A stretch of DNA of 27,988 nt from an uncultured Bacillota bacterium (GTDB taxonomy: Bacteria > Bacillota_I > Bacilli_A > Erysipelotrichales > Erysipelotrichaceae), in assembly GCA_937919165.1 (NCBI GenBank), contig CALFPO010000023.1, positions 1 through 27,988 of the forward strand, written 5' to 3'. The translations under genes and the position numbers were made by a program. Below, one piece after another: positions 1 to 7,875 of this stretch. The stretch's first letter is position 1, and each line of letters begins with the position of its first letter. The notes beneath the pieces are model-generated. The model ran no database searches and was not told the DNA's origin. It saw nothing but the letters and a program-made list of their open reading frames with translations.

Positions 1-515
1 GAATATGATACACATATGGCTCCATGAACAAAAGTCTCTATCTCGATATCGTTCTTGCAAGCTTCTTTTATGAAATCTAAAGAAGACTCTCTAGGAATCA
101 CCACTCTCTTAAAACCCAATCTTTTTGCGGTTCTTATACCTTCGATATTATGAACATGCATCTGCGTAGAGCAATGAAGCTCCAAATCCGGATATTTCTT
201 AGATAAAACGTAATATAGCCCCAGATCCTGCACAAGCAAGGCATCAACATTATTCTGATAATAGAAATCAATAGACTTCAATGCATTATTCAATTCATTC
301 TCATTAAGAAGCGTATTGACGGTAACATAGACTTTCACATCTCTTAAATGAGCATATCTAACTGCTTCTGCAAGTTCTTCATATCCAAAATTGTCGGCAA
401 AAGCTCTTGCCGAAAAATTCTTTCCGCCAAGATAGACGGCATTCGCTCCATTATCTATGGCAGCCTTAAAGCATTCAAAGTTGCCGGCCGGAGATAGCAG
501 TTCAACTTTTTTCAT
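1..515 (-). CDS. Peptidase U32 family protein, N-terminal part (cut by window edge)
   Basis: The first 171 residues are visible; the C-terminal part lies beyond the left edge. The N-terminus carries the U32 hallmark LSPAGN, followed by AVYLGG, FSARAFADNF and a later ETFVHGAICVSYS stretch, which matches the FVHGA(L/M)CxSYSG signature of the family. Family members were named collagenase-like proteases, but several are now known to act in prephenate-dependent hydroxylation of tRNA or rRNA (TrhP, RlhA). Which subgroup this one belongs to cannot be told from the N-terminal half. The ATG at 515 has GGAG about 8 bases upstream, inside the end of the serine dehydratase gene, and overlaps it by 14 bases, so the two are probably co-transcribed and translationally coupled. 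The family is sure; substrate and function are not. Confidence 0.9.
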   Translation of the reverse strand, partial: MKKVELLSPAGNFECFKAAIDNGANAVYLGGKNFSARAFADNFGYEELAEAVRYAHLRDVKVYVTVNTLLNENELNNALKSIDFYYQNNVDALLVQDLGLYYVLSKKYPDLELHCSTQMHVHNIEGIRTAKRLGFKRVVIPRESSLDFIKEACKNDIEIETFVHGAICVSY

Positions 516-1680
516 TCTTATACTCCAAAGAAAGTCCTCCTAAAGAGGTTTCCTTAAGTTCTCTAGCCAGTTTATTTCCTGTATAGTTCATGGCGCTGAC
601 GACAGAATCAAAGCTTATGGCGTTTTTCTTAATGTCTTTGAATGATTCTGCAAGATATGCACAATCATAAGCTCTGAGAATACTTATGGCATTTCGTTCA
701 ATGCATGGAATGATTACGTATCCCAAAACAGGATCGCAGGTCAATCCCAAGAAATGCTCAATGCCCATTTCAGCTGCATATTCGATAGTATCTAAACCAT
801 AGCCATCATAATAAGCTATTGCAGCCGAGGCCATAGCGCAAGCAGTTCCGACTTCGGCCTGGCATCCTCCAGTCGACCCTGCTATTGAAGCATTTTTCTT
901 TATGCAGTTGCCAAAAACACCGCCGACTGCCAACATATCGCACAATACATCGTCATCGACATTCTTGTTCTTGTGAAGAAAATACATTAGAGATCCCATG
1001 ATGCCGCAAGCGCCAAGAGTAGGTGCTGTACACATCATTCCCCCAGCGGCATTCTCTTCACAAGTCGCGTATGAATAGGCAGTGAGATAGTCTTTATCTG
1101 TCTTCGCCTTTTCATACAGTTTCTTGGCAATACGATGATAATTCAGTTCTTCATTTAGAAGGCCTTCACTGCCAAGGCCCTTTTCAACAACTTGATACAT
1201 GGTCTGTAAGCATTCTTTTAGATAATCTTTTAGATTTTCTTCATGAGAATACACATATTCAATTAATGAACATCCATTTTCATTTAGATATTTCTTTATC
1301 TCTTCAAAGCTGTTTTCATCATAAATATCATCAAGATCGCCAGCATCGTATTCCTTTATTTCTATAGCTCCTCCCCCAAGAGAAACTCCGTGCCAAGTAG
1401 GCATCTTCTTCCCTTTCTTGCGTCCGCAGATGTTCATGATGTTTTTCTTGGTAGAAAGATCATATCTAAACTCAACCTTATCGCAATCTAAAGCTCTTTT
1501 GATGATGCCAATAGAGCCATGACCGCTAGCCGTAAGGGCCAATGAACCTCCAAGAATGATTTCATATTCATCGCAATCAGGAAACTCTCGACGATAATAG
1601 CTTGCAATCCTATAAGGTGCAATCGTATGTGAACTTGAAGGGCCATATCCTATTCTGTATAGCTGTCTAATTGCCTGCAT
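502..1680 (-). CDS. sdaA: L-serine ammonia-lyase (L-serine dehydratase), iron-sulfur type, single chain
   Basis: Converts L-serine to pyruvate and ammonia in the cytoplasm using a [4Fe-4S] cluster. The 392-aa chain joins the beta-type domain (about 1-150, with GPSSSHT at 13-19) and the alpha-type catalytic domain (about 180-390). That domain has ENAAGG at 209-214, TGGCQAEVG at 270-278 and TCDP..PCIERN at 314-330. Three cysteines, C273, C315 and C326, have the 42- and 11-residue spacing of the cluster ligands known in Legionella serine dehydratase. The chain is somewhat shorter than the roughly 450-aa gammaproteobacterial enzymes and lacks a C-terminal cysteine tail. The start at 1680 has AAGGAG just upstream. 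It overlaps holA by 14 bases and the U32 gene by 14 bases. Confidence 0.94.
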   Translation of the reverse strand: MQAIRQLYRIGYGPSSSHTIAPYRIASYYRREFPDCDEYEIILGGSLALTASGHGSIGIIKRALDCDKVEFRYDLSTKKNIMNICGRKKGKKMPTWHGVSLGGGAIEIKEYDAGDLDDIYDENSFEEIKKYLNENGCSLIEYVYSHEENLKDYLKECLQTMYQVVEKGLGSEGLLNEELNYHRIAKKLYEKAKTDKDYLTAYSYATCEENAAGGMMCTAPTLGACGIMGSLMYFLHKNKNVDDDVLCDMLAVGGVFGNCIKKNASIAGSTGGCQAEVGTACAMASAAIAYYDGYGLDTIEYAAEMGIEHFLGLTCDPVLGYVIIPCIERNAISILRAYDCAYLAESFKDIKKNAISFDSVVSAMNYTGNKLARELKETSLGGLSLEYKNEKS

Positions 1681-2626
1681 ATCTCTCCTTCCTGAGAAGA
1701 CTCAATACAAGAAACTCAAAGTTTGTCTGTTCGCTCAAGGAATTATCGTTCTTTATCTTGCAATCCAGGTCATGAAGATTCTTCTGAAGCTCCAATATCT
1801 GACGTGAATTGATCTTTCCTAAAGTCTCAATAGTCTTTTCGTATTTATAATCGCTAGAACCTGTTAGTTCCATTATTTCATTTCTCTTCTTTCCTTCAGA
1901 CCTCAATAGCGAAACATAATAAAGATATCTGAGCTGTCCAGCAAGCAGATTGATTATTCCTAACATATCGTTAGAATCCTTAAGCATCTTTCTTTCCAAT
2001 GAGATAGCCAAAGAAATATTCTTAGAAGTCAAAGCATTTATCAGATCGAAAATATCATTATCTTCACCGCTACATAGCTTATTGATTACTTCATTGTTTA
2101 TCTTGCCTCCATATAAAGATAGAATCTCTAGATTATTGTTGAAGGTTGTTGCATTCCTTTTGCAGATACTTATGAGATATTTCAAAGAATCCTGACTAAT
2201 ATTCAGTTTCATCTCATTCACACGAGAGTTGCAATAAGTATTGAAGTCTTTGTAGTTATAGCCATCAAGCCTAATTATTTCCGCATTCTCAGCAATCTTC
2301 TTGTATGCAGATAGCTTGGAACTGAAACTATTGCTGAGGGTATAGAAAACAAGATCATTTTCATAGATAGGATGAGCTACATATTCCAAAACAGACTTCA
2401 GATCATCATCGTTTGCTTTTCTGATCAAGAAATACGGATCTTTTACAAGCACCGCAGTTCTGTTTGCGAATAAAGAATTGCCTAGACAAGAATCTACCAT
2501 TTCCTGCAAAGAAAAAAGCTTATCTGAGCCATCAAATCTTATGACTTCTGTATCTTTCTGATTCACGAATTCATTAATTTTATCAACAATAAAACACTCT
2601 TCGTTACCGTATATTATGTATATCAC
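1667..2626 (-). CDS. holA: DNA polymerase III delta subunit (clamp-loader subunit)
   Basis: 319 aa, the usual size of HolA. The delta subunit binds and opens the beta sliding clamp within the clamp loader. The N-terminus IIYGNEECFIVDKI fits the delta-family start (YLLYGEE-like, then an acidic/hydrophobic helix). The middle carries the RLDGYN...FNTYCNSRV region, and the C-terminal domain has the LRYLYYVSLLRSEGK helix typical of the family. No Walker motif is present, as expected for delta. The start codon is GTG, overlapping the comEC stop by four bases (GTGA), a classic coupled arrangement. The order comEA-comEC-holA is widely conserved in Firmicutes and supports the call. Confidence 0.93.
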   Translation of the reverse strand: MIYIIYGNEECFIVDKINEFVNQKDTEVIRFDGSDKLFSLQEMVDSCLGNSLFANRTAVLVKDPYFLIRKANDDDLKSVLEYVAHPIYENDLVFYTLSNSFSSKLSAYKKIAENAEIIRLDGYNYKDFNTYCNSRVNEMKLNISQDSLKYLISICKRNATTFNNNLEILSLYGGKINNEVINKLCSGEDNDIFDLINALTSKNISLAISLERKMLKDSNDMLGIINLLAGQLRYLYYVSLLRSEGKKRNEIMELTGSSDYKYEKTIETLGKINSRQILELQKNLHDLDCKIKNDNSLSEQTNFEFLVLSLLRKERYAGN

Positions 2627-4437
2627 TTCTTCATTATAGCAAAATCACCATTGCCTGTTTTAAGCAAATCCATAAGTCTAGTGAAGACAAAGCAAATGTT
2701 TCCATCAATAGCTGTTGTATATAATTCTGTTCCATATTTTTCTAGCGTATCTATGACTCTTTTGCTTGGATGACCATATTGTCCATTTGTCGATATTATT
2801 GCTATTTCAGGCAGAGTATTGCTGATGAAATAGTCGCTGGTGGAATTCTTTGATCCATGATGCGACACCTTCAAGATATCTATATTTCGATTGCCATAAA
2901 GGCTGATTAACCGTTTTTCTATATCTGACGATATATCTCCTGTAAATAGGAAATCATGTCCGTTCACATCAAGATAATATACAAGTGAATTGTCATTATC
3001 GTTATCGTTTTCTCCTAAATCAAGATATTCAAACACCAGATTATTTGTTTTGATATCAGTACCTTTCTCTATGATGTTTCTGATTCTGAAATCTCTATTG
3101 AGGTTGTCAATATTGCCGTTATGATCGCTATCGTCATGAGTGATTATCAGATAATCAATGCAGTAGATTCCATATCTTTTAAGATATCTTTCAAGTTTGT
3201 AATAGTTATAATCTGAACCTGTATCTATCAGAATCTTCTTTCCATATAAAGGCTCTTTAACCAAGATAGCGTCTCCCTGCCCTACATCAATAAAGCTGAT
3301 GCTTAAGAATGGTCTATTAAGTGGAGACATTATAATCAAGCATAATATCAGGCAATATGCATATTTATTCCTGTTCTTAATTAATCCATAGCAAATAATG
3401 AATACCGATACTCCTACGATCGATATCGAACCACGTATAGAAAAACAACCTATCAATGAAATTGCATATTCATATGCCTTCATCAGTTTCATATACTGCT
3501 TTTCTAATACTCCAAAAAACGCCACAAACAAGCTAGCAATATAGATAAATTCCTTTATCTTCATATTCATCCCAAAAAGAAGAGATTCAACTATATTGGT
3601 TTCTCCAAATAGTAGCGAAGACATAAAAGAATAGAATAATTCAAAATCGATATTTAGATCTATGCATGAAAACAGCGTAAATAATAAAGGAATTATTATC
3701 GAATAGTTATATAGAAGTTTCATGTTCAATAAACAAATGACATATAGCTTAATTGCAATCTTCTCTTTTCTTTCGATCTTCATATTGTCTAATATGCAAT
3801 CCATGATGATAAGATAGAATTTCACATCGCAATAGATGAAGACGCTTAAGAAAATAACTGCAACAATACAAGCCGTATCAGACCTATCATTTATTCTTTT
3901 TAGAAGATAGTATGCATATAGCCCACTGATTAGGTCAGAATCAATACCATTTTCTGGATATATCTTGAAAAGCACATACTTTATATAATCCGATGAGACT
4001 TCTAATCCATCGATTCTTTCAAGCAGTATTGATCTAGCCCTAAAATGAAACAGATATTTGAAATCATATCCGTAGAAACAGATGTTTTTCTTTAGCTCAT
4101 CAAGGATGCTATTAGGCTTGTATTCTGAACTGAAAAACACTACATCGCCGACGGAAAGAGTGTCATTATCTGTTATCTTTGCCTTATATAGCAGCTTATC
4201 TACAATGCAGGAATTTGCGTTGCATCTTTCAACAATGCCGAACGGAATGAAATCGATTCTATATCTATCAGTGCATATCAGAAGCAAGCACAAAAGAATA
4301 TATGCAGCAAGTTCCTTCTTATCAGCAAAATAGAAATAAAGGCAAATTATGAATATAAGCCATATCTTTCCTATAAATGCAGATAATATCGCTAAAAGAA
4401 TTGGCCTAAAGAGAGATATGTTCTTTAATCTTCTCAA
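2623..4437 (-). CDS. comEC: ComEC/Rec2-family DNA uptake channel protein
   Basis: 604 aa. Predicted inner-membrane channel and nuclease-like component that passes single-stranded transforming DNA into the cell. It has two hydrophobic helices at about 9-53, a soluble stretch resembling the OB-like domain (about 60-150), a membrane competence domain (about 190-375) and a C-terminal metallo-beta-lactamase domain. The MBL motifs are DVGQGD (384-389), THDDSDHNGN (433-442), TGD (499-501), SHHGS (525-529) and GHPS (555-558), so the metal-binding set looks intact. It is clearly shorter than the 776-aa B. subtilis protein, with the shortening in the membrane part. The only start that keeps the first helices is a TTG at 4437, 32 bases inside comEA, with a weak GGAA upstream, so the exact start is uncertain. 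Confidence 0.92.
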   Translation of the reverse strand: MRRLKNISLFRPILLAILSAFIGKIWLIFIICLYFYFADKKELAAYILLCLLLICTDRYRIDFIPFGIVERCNANSCIVDKLLYKAKITDNDTLSVGDVVFFSSEYKPNSILDELKKNICFYGYDFKYLFHFRARSILLERIDGLEVSSDYIKYVLFKIYPENGIDSDLISGLYAYYLLKRINDRSDTACIVAVIFLSVFIYCDVKFYLIIMDCILDNMKIERKEKIAIKLYVICLLNMKLLYNYSIIIPLLFTLFSCIDLNIDFELFYSFMSSLLFGETNIVESLLFGMNMKIKEFIYIASLFVAFFGVLEKQYMKLMKAYEYAISLIGCFSIRGSISIVGVSVFIICYGLIKNRNKYAYCLILCLIIMSPLNRPFLSISFIDVGQGDAILVKEPLYGKKILIDTGSDYNYYKLERYLKRYGIYCIDYLIITHDDSDHNGNIDNLNRDFRIRNIIEKGTDIKTNNLVFEYLDLGENDNDNDNSLVYYLDVNGHDFLFTGDISSDIEKRLISLYGNRNIDILKVSHHGSKNSTSDYFISNTLPEIAIISTNGQYGHPSKRVIDTLEKYGTELYTTAIDGNICFVFTRLMDLLKTGNGDFAIMKK

Positions 4438-4876
4438 ATTTAGCAGTTCCGATACCTTTTACATTCATCAATTCTTCAAGTGTTGCAAAAGATCCATTAG
4501 TTTCACGATATTCAATGATCTTCATTGCCGTCTTTTCGCCTATGCCCGACAAAGTCATAAGTTCTTCTAGCTCTGCGCTATTTATTGATATAAGTCCGTA
4601 TTCTTTCTTTTCTGGAATGACAATTATCTGATTGTTGTAAAGAGTTGATGACAGCGATATAGAGCTTATATCAGCATTAACATTTAGTTCTATTTCTTGC
4701 AACACATCTTCAAAGGTAGAACCAGATTTCAGTCTTACGATCTTTTCTTCTATGACTTCTCCTCTGACTTCAACTTCTATATATTCATCTTCTCTTTTAT
4801 CTATGCTTCCGACATTAACCGATATAGAAATCACAAGCGATATCAGAATAGATAGAATGGCTATTCGTCTATACAT
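4406..4876 (-). CDS. comEA: ComEA-family competence DNA receptor
   Basis: 156 aa, membrane-anchored DNA-binding protein that hands double-stranded DNA to ComEC. Residues 5-22 form one hydrophobic anchor preceded by RR. Residues about 33-90 look like an SLBB-type beta domain (VEVRGEV start, IIVIPEK end). Residues 96-156 carry tandem helix-hairpin-helix motifs: INSAELEEL..LSGIGEKTA and LMNVKGIGTAKFEKI. Size and domain order are those of Gram-positive ComEA. The ATG at 4876 lies inside the end of the upstream thioester-protein gene (16-base overlap), and no Shine-Dalgarno sequence is visible before it, so translation probably depends on coupling. comEC follows with overlap. Confidence 0.95.
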   Translation of the reverse strand: MYRRIAILSILISLVISISVNVGSIDKREDEYIEVEVRGEVIEEKIVRLKSGSTFEDVLQEIELNVNADISSISLSSTLYNNQIIVIPEKKEYGLISINSAELEELMTLSGIGEKTAMKIIEYRETNGSFATLEELMNVKGIGTAKFEKIKEHISL

Positions 4877-6681
4877 GTCTTAGGAATTATGAACTCATCC
4901 TTCTTCGGTATGATAATGGCTTCATTTACTCGGTAGTTCTTGAATACTATTTCGTTATATTCCATATCAGCATGAATCTGATATATGCCATTCTCGATAT
5001 GATATCCTTTTGGAGCTTTTATCTCTTCGATTTGAATCATTGTGAAATAAGGAATTCCTTTAATCTCATATCCTCCATCAATTACATTGATTCTTCTATT
5101 AAGATCATCTTCATACGCCGATGATTCATCATTTAGACAATAATGATACAAGCCAGGCTCAACATTCTCCAAAATGAATTCATCTTCTATTTCATATGTA
5201 TGTATCAGATCATCCTCATCATATCTGAAATGAATGTATCTTTTCCTTTCTGGGTTAGCGATATTCAATGCGCCAGTCACAAAATGAAATGATCTCATTT
5301 CATCATCATTATCTTGATATTTTAGAATAAACTCAGCACCATTCAGATAGATGTTCTTTGATGAATTAGATTTGATTAGATGCAGATCGTATTCTCTTTC
5401 TTCGTTAAGGAAAATGAGGTCTTTCAATTCATTTCCATCATCTAAATCGATTATCTTTCCTATACAATCATAGTATTCATATCCATTTGCCGGATTAGAT
5501 TCTATCAGAAGATACTTTCCATCATTTGCAACATCTTTAAATGTATTGATGCCATCTGCTGTTTTCAGTTCAGCAATGAGTTCTACTCCGACAGAATTGA
5601 ATGACCCTTCCGTCAATTCATCATCGTCGGATATATATACTTTTCCGTTTTCTATAGATTCTCCATTAGATAAAACGTCATAGGTAAAATAGCCGATCTC
5701 ATTTGAACTGAAGATTCTGTCCTTAAGATTATTCCTGTATCTTTCGCTAAGCAAGATTTCATAATCAGACATAGACACATTCAAAAAAGAATATAGGTCA
5801 ATCGCGTATCCTTTATCTATAAAGAGAATTCTATTATCTGATCTATCATCTATCCTATACAAAGAGAATTCAGCACCCTTGATACTATTGCCTGATAAAT
5901 CTTTCTTGCAGAAAGATATATCGATATAATCATCTATAAGTTCCATTTCAATATTGATTGGAGCCGATTCTATCTTGCTTTCTTCTAAAGAATAGATGTT
6001 CTGCGTTCCTTCAGCTTTGTATGCAACAGCCATGAATCCATCTATAGCCTTTGGCTTTAGATAGATGATCATATTATCTTCATCAACAAGTCTGAAGGTA
6101 AAACCATCCTTATCGATAGATATCACTTCTATCGAATCACATAGAATGTTATAGTTACTAAGATCAATGTTTTCATTCCTATATTCGTTGGTCTCATCTC
6201 TCTTGATATTTATCGTCTCATGGAGAGGGATTGTTGCTTTTTTGCTAGAAACCATATTTAACTTGATTGTTTCTTCTCCAAAGAACGAAGCATCATTACC
6301 ATCAAATATATATCTTATTCCTGTAATCTCTTCCCATATCATTAGCTGAGCAGCTATATATAGATCATTATCATTCTGATCGCATTTCATATAAGCATCA
6401 TATATTCTTCTTATTGCATCAGCGTTATCTTCTTCATATTGTTTCTTAACATATTCATGTCCTTTTGGGCTAAAAAGAACTTCTGGTTCTAGACAAAAAG
6501 CTATCTGTCCCGTCTTTATATTAATGAATTTCGATACCTTTACATTTTCTCCATTATCTGCAAAATCTGTGAGCATTATAAAATTCCAAGGTGTCATATC
6601 TTCATATTCTTCTGCTTTGGCCATTGCTGCTGATGTCATCAGCATGATTAATGTCATTATGATCGTTATTATCCTTTTCAT
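4861..6681 (-). CDS. Secreted thioester-domain/Cna-B-repeat surface protein, no visible wall anchor
   Basis: 606 aa. A signal peptide ends in AKA at 21-23. Residues about 30-145 look like a thioester domain (TED/TQXA family): C63 in AFCLEP and Q112 in AAQLMIWEEITG are the expected Cys-Gln thioester pair. Two Cna-B/SpaA-like domains follow. In the first (about 252-428), K259 or K260, E394 (IESNPANGY) and N426 (IFLNE) could form an isopeptide bond. In the second (about 430-585), K437, E552 or E553 (before IKAPKGY) and N582 (FKNY) could do so. TED proteins of Gram-positive adhesins and pili can bond covalently to host amines. The chain ends in IIPKTCIDE: there is an IPKT but no following glycine, hydrophobic span or charged tail, so anchoring is unclear. 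The start has GGGAG upstream. It overlaps comEA by 16 bases. Confidence 0.8.
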   Translation of the reverse strand: MKRIITIIMTLIMLMTSAAMAKAEEYEDMTPWNFIMLTDFADNGENVKVSKFINIKTGQIAFCLEPEVLFSPKGHEYVKKQYEEDNADAIRRIYDAYMKCDQNDNDLYIAAQLMIWEEITGIRYIFDGNDASFFGEETIKLNMVSSKKATIPLHETINIKRDETNEYRNENIDLSNYNILCDSIEVISIDKDGFTFRLVDEDNMIIYLKPKAIDGFMAVAYKAEGTQNIYSLEESKIESAPINIEMELIDDYIDISFCKKDLSGNSIKGAEFSLYRIDDRSDNRILFIDKGYAIDLYSFLNVSMSDYEILLSERYRNNLKDRIFSSNEIGYFTYDVLSNGESIENGKVYISDDDELTEGSFNSVGVELIAELKTADGINTFKDVANDGKYLLIESNPANGYEYYDCIGKIIDLDDGNELKDLIFLNEEREYDLHLIKSNSSKNIYLNGAEFILKYQDNDDEMRSFHFVTGALNIANPERKRYIHFRYDEDDLIHTYEIEDEFILENVEPGLYHYCLNDESSAYEDDLNRRINVIDGGYEIKGIPYFTMIQIEEIKAPKGYHIENGIYQIHADMEYNEIVFKNYRVNEAIIIPKKDEFIIPKTCIDE

Positions 6682-6726
6682 GTTTTCTCCCTCTCATTAC
6701 ATGATTCGCGAGAAAACATCTATTAC

Positions 6727-7335
6727 CTAATAAATTTCTATCTCTATTTCATACGTCTCTTCATTGACATAGAAATAGATAGGATACGTTCCCTTGGCGT
6801 TTGGATTAAGTGCAGAATAATCTATACTTACTTTCTCATTGGTGAATATATCATTCTGGATATCGAAAATTATTGAAGATATATCAGTATATTCCTGATA
6901 GCTTCTATCATGGATACCGGTAAAATAACCATTTTCTTCTATGATGATTTCTTTTGATTCTTCTTCAATTTCACTAGTATCCTCCATATCCTCTTTCTCA
7001 ATATAAACTTCTTTGACAAAGACCATTTCAATCACTTCCGGCTCTTTGATTTCATATTCAAATTCATAATTGAAACCATTGATCGTAACAGCAATCTTAT
7101 CATCCGTTGCTTCATATTCATACATATATGGTTTAAAAGAGATTATCTGAAAATATTCATCAAAAACAAAATCATTTATGTCATATAGCACTATTTCTTT
7201 TTTCTTTATAATGATTGGATTCTGAACTGAATTAAATGAATATTCCCTAACATTCTCTTGCATATAAGAAAGCCTTCTGAATGCCGATATATCCAGAAGT
7301 ATCAAAAACGATATTGTTATCAACTTTCTTAGCAT
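6727..7335 (-). CDS. Small secreted or membrane-anchored protein of unknown function, Ig-like C-terminus
   Basis: 202 aa; I do not recognise a family for the whole chain. Residues 1-20 (MLRKL, then a hydrophobic run) look like a signal peptide or signal anchor. Residues about 30-110 are beta-rich. A stretch at about 110-140 is strongly acidic (EKEDMEDTSEIEEESKE). The C-terminal 45 residues (VSIDYSALNPNAKGTYPIYF) resemble the end of bacterial Ig-like folds of the DUF5011 kind, where 'SxxNxxxxGTYxVxF' recurs. The ATG follows directly on the U-run of a hairpin behind greA, and no Shine-Dalgarno sequence lies in between, so the start is less certain than the frame. It lies 45 bases upstream of the thioester-protein gene on the same strand and is probably in its operon. 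Confidence 0.6.
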   Translation of the reverse strand: MLRKLITISFLILLDISAFRRLSYMQENVREYSFNSVQNPIIIKKKEIVLYDINDFVFDEYFQIISFKPYMYEYEATDDKIAVTINGFNYEFEYEIKEPEVIEMVFVKEVYIEKEDMEDTSEIEEESKEIIIEENGYFTGIHDRSYQEYTDISSIIFDIQNDIFTNEKVSIDYSALNPNAKGTYPIYFYVNEETYEIEIEIY

Positions 7336-7365
7336 AAAAAAATAAGTAGATTTCTCTACCTATTT
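7336..7365 (-). terminator. Hairpin with U-run after greA, abutting the next start codon
   Basis: On the minus strand an 11-base arm (AAATAGGTAGA) pairs with TCTACTTATTT around a GAAA tetraloop, with one G-U pair, and runs into seven Ts. This is a textbook intrinsic terminator for greA. The last T is immediately followed by the ATG of the 202-aa protein. Confidence 0.8.
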
Positions 7366-7376
7366 CTTCGCAATAA

Positions 7377-7398
7377 TTATATGTTATTCCTAGTTGAT
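7377..7398 (-). promoter_or_regulatory. Candidate promoter behind greA for the 202-aa/thioester/competence run
   Basis: A perfect TATAAT (7382-7377 on the minus strand) lies just past the greA stop. A TTAAGA 16 bases upstream, in the last greA codons, could serve as the -35. Transcription would begin near 7370 and run straight through the hairpin at 7365-7336. This is inferred from motifs only. Confidence 0.4.
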
Positions 7399-7854
7399 CT
7401 TAAGGATCTTTACATCATATGGCTGATCTACAGCAACACTGCAGACATCGCCTACACGATGATCCATGATTGCTTCAGCAAGAGGCGTAACATTTGAAAG
7501 CAAGCCATTGAGTGGATCTGCTTCAACTGAACCGACAATCTTGTAAGTAATCTTGTCCATTGTATCAAGTTCCTGGATCTCAACTGTAGCGCCGATTCTA
7601 ACTGACTTGATGTTCTTTCTTTCAGAAATGATTTCGGCATTCTTGATCTGGTGTTCAAGTTCCTTGATTCTTGATTCTACCTGAGCCTGATGATCTCTGG
7701 CTGCATCGTAATCAGCGTTCTCGGAAAGGTCGCCTTGTGCTCTGGCAGCTTTAAGTTCTTCGATTACTTCGTTTCTTGTTACATGTATAAGAGTGTTTAA
7801 CTCGTCCTTAAGGTCTTGCAGACCTTCTTCGGTTACATAAAATTTATCTTCCAT
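7390..7854 (-). CDS. greA: Transcription elongation factor GreA
   Basis: 154 aa, within the usual 155-160 aa range. It rescues backtracked RNA polymerase by stimulating transcript cleavage through the secondary channel. The N-terminal coiled coil (about 1-75) has ARAQGDLSENADYDAA at its tip; D42 and E45 are the acidic residues expected to reach the polymerase active site. The C-terminal FKBP-like domain (about 80-154) contains GATVEIQ, VGSVEADP and SPLAEAI-like (TPLAEAIM) motifs. The start has GGAGG seven bases upstream. It is the last gene of the ireB-DUF1292-mltG-udk-greA run, the same order as in B. subtilis minus a few genes, and is followed by a strong terminator. Confidence 0.97.
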   Translation of the reverse strand: MEDKFYVTEEGLQDLKDELNTLIHVTRNEVIEELKAARAQGDLSENADYDAARDHQAQVESRIKELEHQIKNAEIISERKNIKSVRIGATVEIQELDTMDKITYKIVGSVEADPLNGLLSNVTPLAEAIMDHRVGDVCSVAVDQPYDVKILKIN

Positions 7855-7875
7855 AATTACCTCCGGCGCTAAAGA

